Counted from the first letter of the stretch, positions 14,675 through 23,165 are shown. The stretch is 34,569 bases of DNA from CAYNSB01 sp964399625 (GCA_964399625.1 CAYNSB010000041.1:1-34569), one strand, 5' to 3'. Notes: generated by a model not told the origin, from the sequence alone. A program made the numbers and translations.

Positions 14675-15343
14675 ATGCCCCTCAAGCGGTACATCTCCTT
14701 CTCGCTCTACGGCGGCAACCCGCTGTACAGCGTGGGCATGGCCGAGAACATCGCGGTCGCGCCCAAGGTCTATCCGGGGTGGACCGTCGTCGTGCACGCG
14801 GACGAGGCGGCGGCGGCGAACCTGACGGCGCGCGTGCGCGACGGGTACGAGCTCAAGACGTACCCGCCGTCCAACGGGCACTCGGGGATGTTCTGGCGGT
14901 TTCGCACGGCGTGGGAGGCGGACGGGGAGTGCACGATCTTCCGCGACGCGGACAGCCGATTGAACGTGCGCGAGAAGGCGGCGGTCGATGCGTGGCTGGC
15001 CTCGGGCAGGACGGCGCACGTGATGCGGGACCATCCCGACCACAAGTTCTGGCCGATGCTGGGCGGGATGTGGGGGTTGCGGAACGGGTCGATCCCGCTG
15101 CTGCCCAAGCTGATGTCCACGTGGGAGGACCTGCCCGAGAAGCTGCAGGACATGCAGTTCCTGCGGATGGTGGTGTGGCCGTTGATCAAGGACGACATGG
15201 TGCACCACTCGTCGGTCGAGACGCCGGTGGCGGCGTGGGAGCCCTTCCCCGCGCACGAGGCTTACACGGGATTCGTGGGCGAGATCGTGCGGGTGAAGGA
15301 GGAGGGCAGGAGCGGCGGGCAGGGGTTGTACTACACGGGGTGA
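14675..15343 (+). CDS. Glycosyltransferase-like protein (GT-A-type, uncharacterised)
   Basis: A 222-residue protein starting MPLKRYISFSLYGGNPLYSV. GWTVVVHADEAAAANL gives a nucleotide-binding-like strand, MFWRFRTAWEADGECTIFRD leads into a DxD motif (FRDADSRLNVRE), and MRDHPDHKFWPMLGGMWGLR is a strongly patterned block. These resemble a group of small bacterial and viral glycosyltransferase-like proteins; the exact family is not certain. No signal peptide or membrane segment, so cytosolic. It lies 35 nt after the SpoIID gene on the same strand but has its own candidate -10 box. Possibly it modifies a surface polysaccharide together with other envelope genes in the window; that is inference. Confidence 0.72.
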   Translation: MPLKRYISFSLYGGNPLYSVGMAENIAVAPKVYPGWTVVVHADEAAAANLTARVRDGYELKTYPPSNGHSGMFWRFRTAWEADGECTIFRDADSRLNVREKAAVDAWLASGRTAHVMRDHPDHKFWPMLGGMWGLRNGSIPLLPKLMSTWEDLPEKLQDMQFLRMVVWPLIKDDMVHHSSVETPVAAWEPFPAHEAYTGFVGEIVRVKEEGRSGGQGLYYTG

Positions 15344-15484
15344 GGGGAGGCGGCGCAGATTTGTGCCGCCGATGTGACTCTGCACAATCGGGAGCGTGGT
15401 GAGCACACATCCAGAGCAGTACTGGATTTGTCGATATCCACGGCTGGCAATCGACCTGTCCCATTCAGCAGAAAGGACCAGATC

Positions 15485-16027
15485 GTGACACCGTGGATCG
15501 TCGAAGCCGTGCAGGCCGCGCTCGATCGACTCGCCTTGTACGCGGAGAAAGTCGGACGAGACAACACCGACGAGTTCACGTTTCGCTCCATGTTCATGAG
15601 GCAAGCGAAGCGGCTCCGTCCTGCTTGCTGTCTGCAGACCGAATGGGAGAAGTTCGATCTACTGATGCGGGAAGGCGACGAACGGATCGTCATCGAATTC
15701 AAGTTCTACATGCGACGCAAGCGGCTCACGATTGATGGCAAAGACAATGGATTCAAAGGCGGCGCGGGATCGAAGAACGAAGGCGAATTCTGGCAGTGCG
15801 TGGACAAGCTCCGCACGGAGGGGCCTGCGCGGGTTACGGAGCGGGTGCTCGTGCTCGTCTACGCGCGGGAGGAGAACGAAGTCGACGGCGCTTCCTTCCA
15901 CAGGTCATACGGCGATCTCGCCCCTTCAAACAAGATGATGCACGTGCATGCGATTCACAACGGCGCGTTTGAAGCCCGGCTGTGCTGGGTGCGGTTCGAT
16001 TCCGTCGCGGTCGAACGAGCGGCGTGA
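15485..16027 (+). CDS. Putative PD-(D/E)XK nuclease-like protein
   Basis: A 180-residue protein. WEKFDLLM (Asp58) followed by RIVIEFKFY (Glu71-x-Lys73) fits the D...ExK active-site pattern of the PD-(D/E)XK nuclease fold, and upstream DEFTFRSMFMRQAKR (Glu30) would supply the alpha-helix Glu. VLVLVYARE follows as a further core strand. The assignment rests on motif spacing and is not proof. The start is GTG at 15485 with AAAGGA 7 nt upstream; the frame is open back to 15374, but that start lacks a site. Codon choice is less GC-biased than the neighbours (more AT-ending codons and GAA, AAG/AAA mixtures), suggesting recent acquisition. No methyltransferase, toxin-antitoxin partner or other nuclease gene is adjacent. 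Confidence 0.65.
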   Translation: MTPWIVEAVQAALDRLALYAEKVGRDNTDEFTFRSMFMRQAKRLRPACCLQTEWEKFDLLMREGDERIVIEFKFYMRRKRLTIDGKDNGFKGGAGSKNEGEFWQCVDKLRTEGPARVTERVLVLVYAREENEVDGASFHRSYGDLAPSNKMMHVHAIHNGAFEARLCWVRFDSVAVERAA

Positions 16028-16211
16028 TGGGTCGCGGGCCCGCAAGACGACGCACGCGTGCACACGGGGTTGTTGGGTCGTTCGCCCGGCGCTGCCGCTT
16101 GGGCCTCTGAAGGAACGGTCATCGGGTGTTGCGCACCCCCGGTACCATTGCGTCGCGAGACCGACGCACCCCGACGGAGCGGGGTGTGGGGGTCGCGATG
16201 GAGTGCATGAC

Positions 16212-17324
16212 ATGCCCGATCCGCTCGCCTCTGGTTCGTCCGCCTCGCACGCCCATTCCGGCGGGGCCGTGAGCGCGACCTCGCCCGAGGACGCGGTGCG
16301 TCAGGTGCGCCAGGCGTACGACACGCTGCGGGGCGAGATCCACAAGGTGATCGTGGGGCAGGACGAGGTCGTGGAGCAGATGCTTACGTGCATCTTCTGC
16401 CGCGGGCATGGGCTGGTGGTGGGCGTGCCGGGGCTTGCCAAGACGCTGCTGATCTCGACGATCGCGCGGACGCTGTCGCTGGGCTTCAGCCGCATCCAGT
16501 TCACGCCGGACCTGATGCCCAGCGACATCACGGGCACGGAGGTGATCGAGGAGGACAAGACGACGGGCTCGCGCGAGCTGCGGTTCGTGAAGGGCCCGGT
16601 GTTCGCGAATGTGATCCTCGCCGACGAGATCAATCGCACGCCGCCCAAGACGCAGGCGGCGTTGCTGGAGGCGATGCAGGAGCATCGGGTGACGGTGGGC
16701 GGGGTTCGTCATGAGCTGCCCCAGCCGTTCTTCGTGCTCGCGACGCAGAACCCGATCGAGCAGGAGGGGACGTATCCGCTGCCCGAGGCGCAGCTGGACC
16801 GGTTCATGTTCATGATCCAGATCAGCTACCCCGCGGTGGACGAGGAGCTGGAGATCGTGCGCCGGAGCACGACCAAGCGCGACGTGAAGATCGACGCGGT
16901 GCTCGGGCACGCGGACATCCTGCGTGTGCAGGAGCTGGTGCGCCAGACGCCGGTGGCGGACCACGTGATCCGTTACGCGCTGCGACTGGTGCGGGCGACG
17001 CGGATCAAGGAGCCGATGGACGGCGGGATCAAGCGACCGCAGGTGGTGAGCGACTACGTGGGCTGGGGCGCGGGCCCGCGCGCGAGCGAGTACCTGATCC
17101 TGGCGGCCAAGGCGCGGGCGATCCTCAGCGGCAGCTACCACGTGACGCCCGAGCACGTCCGCGCGGCGGCCAAGCCCGTGCTGCGCCATCGGATCATGAC
17201 GAACTACAACGCCGAGGCCGACCAGGTGACGAGCGACGCGATCATCGAGGGGATGCTCAAGGAGATCCCCGTGGAGGGCGTGAGCCCCGGCGAGAAGAAG
17301 CAGATGGATACGGTGATGCGGTAG
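16212..17324 (+). CDS. MoxR-family AAA+ ATPase
   Basis: A 370-residue AAA+ protein. Walker A is GVPGLAKT (residues 71-78), Walker B VILADEIN (134-141), followed by RTPPKTQAALLEAMQE, sensor LATQNPIEQEGTYPLPEAQLDRF, and the C-terminal lid domain. This is the MoxR signature. Such ATPases act as chaperones that assemble or activate metal-containing or membrane complexes, usually encoded with DUF58 and von Willebrand A-domain genes. None of these partners follows: the next gene is convergent. The ATG at 16212 follows GGAG about 8 nt upstream. A TACCAT hexamer at 16143-16148 may be its -10 box. The 184-nt gap before it holds nothing else recognised. Confidence 0.93.
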   Translation: MPDPLASGSSASHAHSGGAVSATSPEDAVRQVRQAYDTLRGEIHKVIVGQDEVVEQMLTCIFCRGHGLVVGVPGLAKTLLISTIARTLSLGFSRIQFTPDLMPSDITGTEVIEEDKTTGSRELRFVKGPVFANVILADEINRTPPKTQAALLEAMQEHRVTVGGVRHELPQPFFVLATQNPIEQEGTYPLPEAQLDRFMFMIQISYPAVDEELEIVRRSTTKRDVKIDAVLGHADILRVQELVRQTPVADHVIRYALRLVRATRIKEPMDGGIKRPQVVSDYVGWGAGPRASEYLILAAKARAILSGSYHVTPEHVRAAAKPVLRHRIMTNYNAEADQVTSDAIIEGMLKEIPVEGVSPGEKKQMDTVMR

Positions 17325-17336
17325 GGTGTGGAGCGG

Positions 17337-18494
17337 CTAGACGACGCGGTGCGTACGCCGCTTACGTCGGCAGGAGAATGCCGCCGCGAGCGCCGGAGTT
17401 GCCACGACGGGCGGCGCTGGAATGTTGAGGACGAAGCCCGGCGATCCCTGCCCGTTCGCCGTGCGGGCCGCGCCGACAATCGTGAGTCCATCCGCTGAAA
17501 TGCCGTTTGCGCGCGCGAGCACGAGGCCGCCCAGATCGACCCCGAGTGAAAGCGCGAGTGTGTTGAGGTCCGTGAAGCCCAGATCTGGAGTCCACACAAA
17601 GGCGCTCTCGAACCGCGACCCGACAGGCGTGTACGTGCCGACGATCGTCCTGCCATCGGCGCTGCACGCATTGGCCTGGCTCTTGGACATCAGGGTGACG
17701 TCGCCAATGGGGGTGGCCGCTCCTCCATTGACCCATGTGGATGCGAACAGCTCGCTCTGGGTCCCGTAGGATGCCTGTCCGACGATGACGGTCCCGTCGG
17801 CGTTGCTCGCGATGGCGAACGACCAACCCGTCGTCGGCGGGAGTGGCGACCAATTGCCGCTCGCGAGGTCCCATCGGGCCGCGTCATAGCGCGCCCTTGA
17901 GGATTGATACCATCCGACTCCGACCCGCGCGTCCGCGCTGATGCCACGCACGACGGTGTTTGTGGCGCCCGTTGGAGTCTCGAGCCTGCGCATGCCGCCG
18001 GTCGCCGTCCAGCTGAACGCCACGTGGATGTCGGTGGTATAGAGGCCGGAGCAGACTCCCACAATCGTGTTTCCGTCTGCGCTGACCCCCGTTGCCCCCG
18101 ACTCATTCGTTCCGGTCAGGAAGCCAAGACGTTGGATGCCTGCGGGCGTCCATCGCACGGCTCGTGCCACGCCGTACCCACCCGGACCGTCTGTTCCGAC
18201 GATCACGGTTCCGTCACTGTTCACGGCGCTCGCGGCGCCCTGACCTCCTGGGGCCCACAAGAGCGACGGCGTGCCCGTGGTCGTCCAGCGAATCGGATCG
18301 TAGAGCGTCGTAGCCGTCGATTGCATCACCCCCACACCCACAGAGACACGTCCGTCGCTGCTGACCGCCGTGGCCTCGGATGAGTTGACTTGGTTCGCAC
18401 GATCGCCCGCGAGGAAAGAGATCGATTGCGGCGTTGCTGTCGAAGCAATCGTCACCGCACCGACGCACGCGAGCGCTACGCATCTGTAGTTCAA
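17337..18494 (-). CDS. HAF-repeat exported protein with sorting-like C-terminal tail
   Basis: A 385-residue exported protein built from repeats of about 45-55 residues with the pattern (G/S)(I/V)SADG(R/N)(T/V)IVG...AFxWT, for example VSADGNTIVGVC, CSADGRTIVGTY and FVWTPDLGFTDLNTLAL. This is the HAF-repeat type, probably a beta-propeller. The C-terminus is Pro-rich, then hydrophobic, then basic (IPAPPVVATPALAAAFSCRR, then KRR), like PEP-CTERM-type sorting tails. The start is most likely TTG at 18494. CGGAGG lies 6 nt upstream and the protein then opens with a compact signal peptide (NYRCVALACVGAVTIASTAT). In-frame ATGs at 18524 and 18548 lack ribosome sites. Extracellular location is likely; function unknown. 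It is divergent from the solute-binding protein gene. Confidence 0.82.
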   Translation of the reverse strand: MNYRCVALACVGAVTIASTATPQSISFLAGDRANQVNSSEATAVSSDGRVSVGVGVMQSTATTLYDPIRWTTTGTPSLLWAPGGQGAASAVNSDGTVIVGTDGPGGYGVARAVRWTPAGIQRLGFLTGTNESGATGVSADGNTIVGVCSGLYTTDIHVAFSWTATGGMRRLETPTGATNTVVRGISADARVGVGWYQSSRARYDAARWDLASGNWSPLPPTTGWSFAIASNADGTVIVGQASYGTQSELFASTWVNGGAATPIGDVTLMSKSQANACSADGRTIVGTYTPVGSRFESAFVWTPDLGFTDLNTLALSLGVDLGGLVLARANGISADGLTIVGAARTANGQGSPGFVLNIPAPPVVATPALAAAFSCRRKRRTHRVV

Positions 18495-18547
18495 CGGCGA
18501 CCTCCGTCCTCGAACCAATAACATACATGGCGTCCGTCGCGTTGCCA

Positions 18548-18553
18548 TAGCAT
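18548..18553 (+). promoter_or_regulatory. Candidate -10 element of a leaderless mRNA
   Basis: TAGCAT ends 9 nt before the ATG at 18563, with no Shine-Dalgarno sequence between. It lies in the 68-nt gap shared with the divergent HAF-repeat gene. Confidence 0.3.
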
Positions 18554-18562
18554 CAGTGAATA

Positions 18563-19741
18563 ATGATGGCGATCCAGGCACTTGTTGCTCGCGCACGATC
18601 GCTGTGGATAGCGATTGCTTTCGCCATGATTGTCGTGCGCCTGCCCGCATGCTCGGGCTCCAACGCCCAGCCTCCCAAACCGCAGGTCGTCCTCTACTCC
18701 AGCATCGACGACCCGATCCTTCGCCCGATCCTCGGCGAGTTTACCAAGGACACCGGCATCGAGGTGCTCGTCGTTGGCGACACGGAGGCGACCAAGACGA
18801 CGGGGCTCGTGGAGCGATTGCTGAGCGAGAAGGAGCGCCCGCGCGCGGATGTGTGGTGGTCGAGCGAGCCTCTGGGCACGATCCGGCTGGCGCGCGAGGG
18901 TGTGCTGGAGAAGGTTGAGCTTGATTGGAAGGCGCGGGAGCGGCCGGGGGGCTGGGAGCGCGACTCGGCACAAGGCGGCGGGCGAGCGGGCGGCGCGATC
19001 GATGATGTGCGCAGCGCCGATGGGCTATGGTGGATGGTTGGACTTCGGCGACGTGCGATCGTCACCCGGATTGCCGATGCTGCAGCGACGTCCGCATCGC
19101 TCAAGGACCTCTTTTCGTTCGACGCGCACGCCGAGTTGATGAATGCTCGCATCGCTGGGCGGATCGGCATGGCTCGTCCGCAGTTCGGATCGACGCGCAC
19201 CCAGTTGGCTTGGATAGGCGCGACGTGGACGCGCGAGGACCTTACGAACTGGCTGACGCGCTTGCGCTCGAGCAAGGTCAGGCTCTATGACGGGAACAGC
19301 AGCGTGACTCGAGCGCTGGCACAAGGCGAGATCGACATTGGGTTCACCGATAGCGACGATGTCGCCGAGGGCATCCGCGAGGGTTGGGATCTGCGGATGA
19401 TCACGACGTATGAGTGGGCGCCGCGGCGCACGCTTGATGAGAGCCGGGATCGATACGACGGGATCGTTGCGGCCGTAAGGCTCGAACTTCCCACCACGGT
19501 CGCGCGCGTCAAAGCCGGCCCCAATCCCCAGAGCGCGGCGCGACTGATTGACTGGCTCATCTCTCACAGAGTCGAACAACTCCTGCACGAACAGAACGCG
19601 GGCTGGGGATCGCTGAGCGAGGTGCCACGCGAAGATGGCGAGAGCGGCGCGTCGTTGCGGACGCTCGCGCGTCGATTGGTCGAGGCCGAGGCCGCGAGCG
19701 CCGAGGCGCTCAAGCTTTGGGACGAGGTCATCGGGCGGTGA
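18563..19741 (+). CDS. Extracellular solute-binding lipoprotein (iron/thiamine ABC type), orphan
   Basis: A 392-residue periplasmic binding protein. The N-terminus has Arg residues, a hydrophobic LWIAIAFAMIVV and a lipobox-like LPAC (Cys30). The mature start VVLYSSIDDPILRPILGEFT is typical of the Fe(III)/putrescine-type SBP_bac family (YSS...D..I...F...TGI.V). Other family-like parts are ADVWWSSEP, GRIGMARPQFGSTRTQLAW, ALAQGEIDIGFTDSDDV and the C-terminal AARLIDWLISHRVEQ. It would capture a ligand outside the inner membrane for an ABC importer, but no permease or ATPase gene adjoins it. Two adjacent ATGs (18563, 18566) could start the gene; neither has a ribosome site. The pair of tyrosines typical of ferric-binding proteins is not obvious, so the ligand is open. 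Confidence 0.85.
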   Translation: MMAIQALVARARSLWIAIAFAMIVVRLPACSGSNAQPPKPQVVLYSSIDDPILRPILGEFTKDTGIEVLVVGDTEATKTTGLVERLLSEKERPRADVWWSSEPLGTIRLAREGVLEKVELDWKARERPGGWERDSAQGGGRAGGAIDDVRSADGLWWMVGLRRRAIVTRIADAAATSASLKDLFSFDAHAELMNARIAGRIGMARPQFGSTRTQLAWIGATWTREDLTNWLTRLRSSKVRLYDGNSSVTRALAQGEIDIGFTDSDDVAEGIREGWDLRMITTYEWAPRRTLDESRDRYDGIVAAVRLELPTTVARVKAGPNPQSAARLIDWLISHRVEQLLHEQNAGWGSLSEVPREDGESGASLRTLARRLVEAEAASAEALKLWDEVIGR

Positions 19742-19764
19742 GCGCGGCCCGAGAGGCGTGCCAC

Positions 19765-19800
19765 CCGAGGATTTGCCCGCTGGGGCTCGCTCATCCTCGG
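19765..19800. repeat. Dispersed palindromic repeat, copy 1
   Basis: CCGAGGAT (19765-19772) and ATCCTCGG (19793-19800) form a perfect 8-bp stem around a 20-nt loop. The right half with flank, CTCGCTCATCCTCGGCGTC (19 nt), and the left ACCCGAGGATT are identical to the copy at 25340-25375. It lies between the solute-binding protein and amidohydrolase genes. GTGCCAC just before it also occurs in the RAYT element ends. Confidence 0.75.
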
Positions 19801-19816
19801 CGTCTGGAATCCCGCA

Positions 19817-19822
19817 TAAAGT
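19817..19822 (+). promoter_or_regulatory. Candidate -10 element of a leaderless mRNA
   Basis: TAAAGT ends 5 nt before the ATG at 19828, with no Shine-Dalgarno sequence. It directly follows the palindromic repeat. Confidence 0.3.
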
Positions 19823-19827
19823 TCGGC

Positions 19828-21210
19828 ATGCCGCAAGCATCCCAGTCCGTGCGCGCGGGCGCGTCCAAGCGTCCCACGACCTCCCCCGCCGCCGCGCGTC
19901 CTTCCCAGCCCCACCGAAAGTCCGCGATCGAGATCGAAACGGCGCGGCACAACGGCGAGGAGCGAGCGGCGGGCGCGTCGGGCTTCGATGCGGCGCAGGT
20001 GCGCCGGCTCATCCAGGCGGAACTCAGGTCGCTCATCGCGATCCGGCACGACCTGCACAAGCATCCGGAGCTGTCCTTCCAGGAGAAGCGGACGAGCGAG
20101 GTGGTGCAGCGGGAGCTCACGGCGCTGGGCATCGCGTTCAAGGCGGGGCTGGGTGGGGGCACGGGCGTGGTTGCGCACCTGCCGGCGAGCGATCCAAAGG
20201 ACGCCAAGAAATCGGCCATCGCGCTTCGCGCGGACATGGACGCGCTGCCGATCGTTGAGGAGACGGGCAAGCCCTACGCGAGCACGACGCCGGGGGTCAT
20301 GCACGCGTGCGGGCACGACGGGCACACGACGATCCTGCTTGGCGCGGCCCGGGTGCTCTCGAAGATCCATCGCCCGCACCCGATCACGTTCGTCTTCCAG
20401 CCCGCCGAGGAGAACGAGGGTGGCGGCAAGATCATGTGCAAGGAGGGCGTGCTCAAGGGGTCCAAGGGCGCGGGGATCGGGCCCGAGGTGGCGCGGATCT
20501 TCGGGCTGCACGGGTGGCCGCAATTGCCGCTGGGCACGGTGGCGACGCGCCCGGGGCCGCTGATGGCGGCGGTGGATGATTTCGTGCTGACGATCCGCGG
20601 GACGCAGAGCCACGGGGCGTACCCGCACCTCTCGCGCGATCCGATCGTGACCGCGGCGCAGGTGATCAACGCGCTGCAGACGATCGCGTCGCGGAACGTG
20701 GCGCCGGTCGATGCGTGCGTGGTGACGGTGGGCAAGATCGAGGGCGGCACGGCGAACAACATCATCCCGCAGGAGGTCCGCCTGATCGGGACGGTGCGGA
20801 CGCTCAACGACAAGACCAAGCAGCTCGTGCGGGACCGCTTCACGGCGATCGTGCACCACACGTGCGAGGCGATGGGGTGCCAGGTGGACCTGGACTACCA
20901 CGACGGGTACCCCGTGACGGCCAACGACGCGGAGCTGACGGAGAAGTTCTTCGAGGTGGCGCGCGAGGCGCTGCCCTCGCCGGCGATCGTGCGCTTGCCC
21001 GACCCGACGATGGGCGGCGAGGATTTCAGTTTCTACGGCAAGCACGTGCCGGCGGTGTTCTTCTTCCTGGGTCTGCGTCCGCACGGGGTGAACGCGAGCG
21101 GGGCCGACGCGGGCGCGTACCCGAGCCTGCACCAGCCGAAGTTTGATTTCAACGACGAGGCGATCCCGCTGGGCGTGGAGTTGTTCTGCCGGTTGGCGAT
21201 GGGCGGTTGA
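19828..21210 (+). CDS. M20-family amidohydrolase (amino-acylase/IAA-hydrolase type)
   Basis: A 460-residue M20D metallo-amidohydrolase. Motifs in order: RHDLHKHPELSFQE (73-86), ALRADMDALPIVEETG (132-147), MHACGHDGHTT with metal ligands Cys161 and His163, FVFQPAEENEGGG with the catalytic Glu pair (194-195), the dimerisation-domain QSHGAYPH, and the C-terminal MGGEDFSFY with the last ligand region. This group releases amino acids from N-acyl or hippurate-like conjugates in the cytosol. The first 55 residues are an unusual low-complexity Ala/Ser/Pro/Lys extension. No downstream in-frame ATG comes before the catalytic domain, so the extension is probably translated. No ribosome site precedes the ATG, but a TAAAGT hexamer lies 5 nt upstream. 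Confidence 0.93.
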   Translation: MPQASQSVRAGASKRPTTSPAAARPSQPHRKSAIEIETARHNGEERAAGASGFDAAQVRRLIQAELRSLIAIRHDLHKHPELSFQEKRTSEVVQRELTALGIAFKAGLGGGTGVVAHLPASDPKDAKKSAIALRADMDALPIVEETGKPYASTTPGVMHACGHDGHTTILLGAARVLSKIHRPHPITFVFQPAEENEGGGKIMCKEGVLKGSKGAGIGPEVARIFGLHGWPQLPLGTVATRPGPLMAAVDDFVLTIRGTQSHGAYPHLSRDPIVTAAQVINALQTIASRNVAPVDACVVTVGKIEGGTANNIIPQEVRLIGTVRTLNDKTKQLVRDRFTAIVHHTCEAMGCQVDLDYHDGYPVTANDAELTEKFFEVAREALPSPAIVRLPDPTMGGEDFSFYGKHVPAVFFFLGLRPHGVNASGADAGAYPSLHQPKFDFNDEAIPLGVELFCRLAMGG

Positions 21211-21243
21211 AGCGGGGTGGTCACAATCCGTGACTATCCCATC

Positions 21244-21843
21244 TCACCGCCCCTTGCTCTCGGGGTGATTGGCGCGCAGTTTTTTCGCCGCGAGGCGAAC
21301 GGTTTCTTTGACGCGCTTGGCGCGGGTCGCGTCGGTCTTGGCGCTGGCGATCCACCACAGGATCGCCTTGCGCGAGGAGGGGCTGAAGGCGTCCCAGCTC
21401 GCGCGGGCGCCCTTGGCGGAGCGGAGCGCGGTCGATAGGTCGCGCGGGACGCTGAGTCGCTCGATCGCGTCGAGCGCGGACCATGAGCCGTCCTTCTTGG
21501 CAGCAGTGATCTTGGCAAGCCCGGGCGGTTTCATCAGTCCCGCGCGGGTGAGGCGGGCGATGCGCTTTTTGTTGAGGGCCGACCACGGGCTGCGCGGCTT
21601 GCGGGGCGAGAAGAGCTGCTGCCAGCGCTCCTCGTCGAGCGAGCGCGGCACGCTGTCGATCCATCCGAAGCAGAGCGCCTCCTCCACCGCCTCGTCGTAG
21701 ACGATGCCGCCCTTGCCCGTGTGCTTCTTGTAATAGACCAGCCAGACGCTGTCGCGGCGGGTGTGGTTGCGTGCGAGCCAGGCACGCCACTGCGCCCGGG
21801 TGCGGGGGTCGATCTGTTCGAGGTGATCGAGTCGTCTGGGCAT
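21244..21843 (-). CDS. YdeI/OmpD-associated family protein
   Basis: A 199-residue protein. The family block VWLVYYKKHTGKGGIVYDEA, then VEEALCFGWIDS, is clear. It is followed by RKPRSPWSALNKKRIARLTR, GLMKPPGLAKI, and a C-terminal SWDAFSPSSRKAILWWIASA, then KTDATRAKRVKETVRLAAKK, which is the YdeI/YdhG-like helix set. Members are small cytosolic proteins of unclear function; some are tied to antimicrobial-peptide or envelope stress. The ATG at 21843 is chosen where similarity begins; it lacks a clear ribosome site, and the frame stays open to 21975. It is convergent with the amidohydrolase gene (33-nt gap) and divergent from the secreted-protein gene at 21996. Confidence 0.88.
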   Translation of the reverse strand: MPRRLDHLEQIDPRTRAQWRAWLARNHTRRDSVWLVYYKKHTGKGGIVYDEAVEEALCFGWIDSVPRSLDEERWQQLFSPRKPRSPWSALNKKRIARLTRAGLMKPPGLAKITAAKKDGSWSALDAIERLSVPRDLSTALRSAKGARASWDAFSPSSRKAILWWIASAKTDATRAKRVKETVRLAAKKLRANHPESKGR

Positions 21844-21919
21844 GGGCGAAGGGGGTTCGCGGTCGGGAAGGCGAAGGATGCGACTCGGGGCCGCCCCAGC
21901 CGAAACCCCAACCGCGGGT

Positions 21920-21950
21920 TTGCCAAAGACACCCCTCGGCGCGGTATTCT
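21920..21950 (+). promoter_or_regulatory. Candidate promoter of the secreted-protein gene
   Basis: TTGCCA (21920-21925), a 19-nt spacer, then TATTCT (21945-21950). The start would be near 21957, leaving a leader of about 40 nt with the GGAGGG ribosome site of the gene at 21996. The spacer is slightly long. Confidence 0.45.
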
Positions 21951-21995
21951 TATCGCGTAGGGAAGCAACACACACACCCAGTGGAGGGACACACC

Positions 21996-23165
21996 ATGAC
22001 GATCGATCGTTTCACGCGCGGGCTGGGGATGCTCACGCTCGCGGCGGGGCTGGCGCTGACGCCGGCGGCGCTGGCGCAGGACAAGGGCAAGCCCGCGCCC
22101 GCGGCGGCGGCGGCGCCCGCCGAGGACAGCCTGCTCACCAAGGAGAAGGTGATCGGGGGCACGATGGACATCGACTTTGGCACGCGCACGAACAAGGACA
22201 CGAGCGGCGACCTCAAGCCCGGGTCGGCGGCTTTGGGCGCGAAGGACACGTACAAGTTCCAGATCAACGTGGCGGACACGACCGAGTTCGCCGGGACGAT
22301 CACGCGCCAGCCGAACCTGTACTCGAAGGTGCTCGGCTCTCGCAAGCAGGACGCGCTGATCACCTACAGCAGCGACCTGTCGATCTTCAACCCCAAGGAC
22401 CTCAAGCAGAAGAAGACGATCGGCAAGTGGGTCGGCACGGTGCCCATCGACACGGGCAGCGGCGCGTACGACCTGGCGGGCGGGCGGAGCAAGGAATCGC
22501 CCCTGCGCATCAAGGTGGACGCGATCGGCAAGGCGTCGGCGTTCGAGGACTTCTTCGGCGGTCGCCTGATCGGTAAGGCCGAGAAGAAGGAGGGGCTCGC
22601 CGAGTACCACTACAAGCGCCTCATCGGCACCAAGACGGTGCAGATCACCGTCAAGAAGTCCGACCCGATGCGCTTCGAGAACCTGGTCCTGGCCAAGGGC
22701 CCCACGGAGAACTACCCGCGCACGAACGTGAACGGGCGCCTCGACTACGACTACGAGACGGGCAACTGGTTCACGGACGGCATCCGCTTCACGTACAACG
22801 TGGACGGCAAGGACGTCGAGGACCTGGTGACGGGCTCGATCAAGTGGGTCGAGGACCCGGACCGCAAGGCCAACGGCAAGGGGTACTACGAGTTCAACCT
22901 GCGCTTCAACGAGGGCAAGTTCAAGAAGGGCGGCAACGAGGCGTCGGCGTTCGAGAAGATGTCCGACGAGGAGGCGTTCTTCGCGGTCGATGACACGATC
23001 CCGTGCCTCACCGGGCGGATCACCTACGTGGACAGCATGAGCGGGGACACGGTGACGAACTCCAAGATCACGTACGCGCTCAACGCGAACAAGCTGAGCA
23101 AGCAGCAGGTGATCAACTTCTTCAAGCTGTGGCTCGTGGCGGTGGGTCCGACCAACGACGAGTGA
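21996..23165 (+). CDS. Secreted protein of unknown family
   Basis: A 389-residue protein with a standard signal peptide (MTIDRFTRGLGMLTLAAGLA, then LTPAALA, cleavage near residue 27). An Ala/Pro linker follows, then a soluble domain rich in Lys, Asp, Thr and aromatic residues, probably beta-structured. Repeated motifs such as ITYSSDLSIFNPKDL, DYDYETGNWFTDGIRFTYNV and TGRITYVDSMSGDTVTNSKI are visible. I do not recognise the family. Two Cys are absent from most of the chain (a single CLTG near the end). GGAGGG 8 nt before the ATG and strongly biased codons (AAG, AAC, GGC, CTG/CTC) suggest high expression. It precedes the amine-oxidase gene by 85 nt on the same strand, with a hairpin between them. 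Confidence 0.82.
   Translation: MTIDRFTRGLGMLTLAAGLALTPAALAQDKGKPAPAAAAAPAEDSLLTKEKVIGGTMDIDFGTRTNKDTSGDLKPGSAALGAKDTYKFQINVADTTEFAGTITRQPNLYSKVLGSRKQDALITYSSDLSIFNPKDLKQKKTIGKWVGTVPIDTGSGAYDLAGGRSKESPLRIKVDAIGKASAFEDFFGGRLIGKAEKKEGLAEYHYKRLIGTKTVQITVKKSDPMRFENLVLAKGPTENYPRTNVNGRLDYDYETGNWFTDGIRFTYNVDGKDVEDLVTGSIKWVEDPDRKANGKGYYEFNLRFNEGKFKKGGNEASAFEKMSDEEAFFAVDDTIPCLTGRITYVDSMSGDTVTNSKITYALNANKLSKQQVINFFKLWLVAVGPTNDE

Noticed and set aside
19564..21132. 522-residue minus-strand open frame opposite the M20 gene
   Set aside because: Shadow of the amidohydrolase, of Arg/His-rich composition. The PRMSEP..ANPRV stretch in it comes only from the palindromic repeat.
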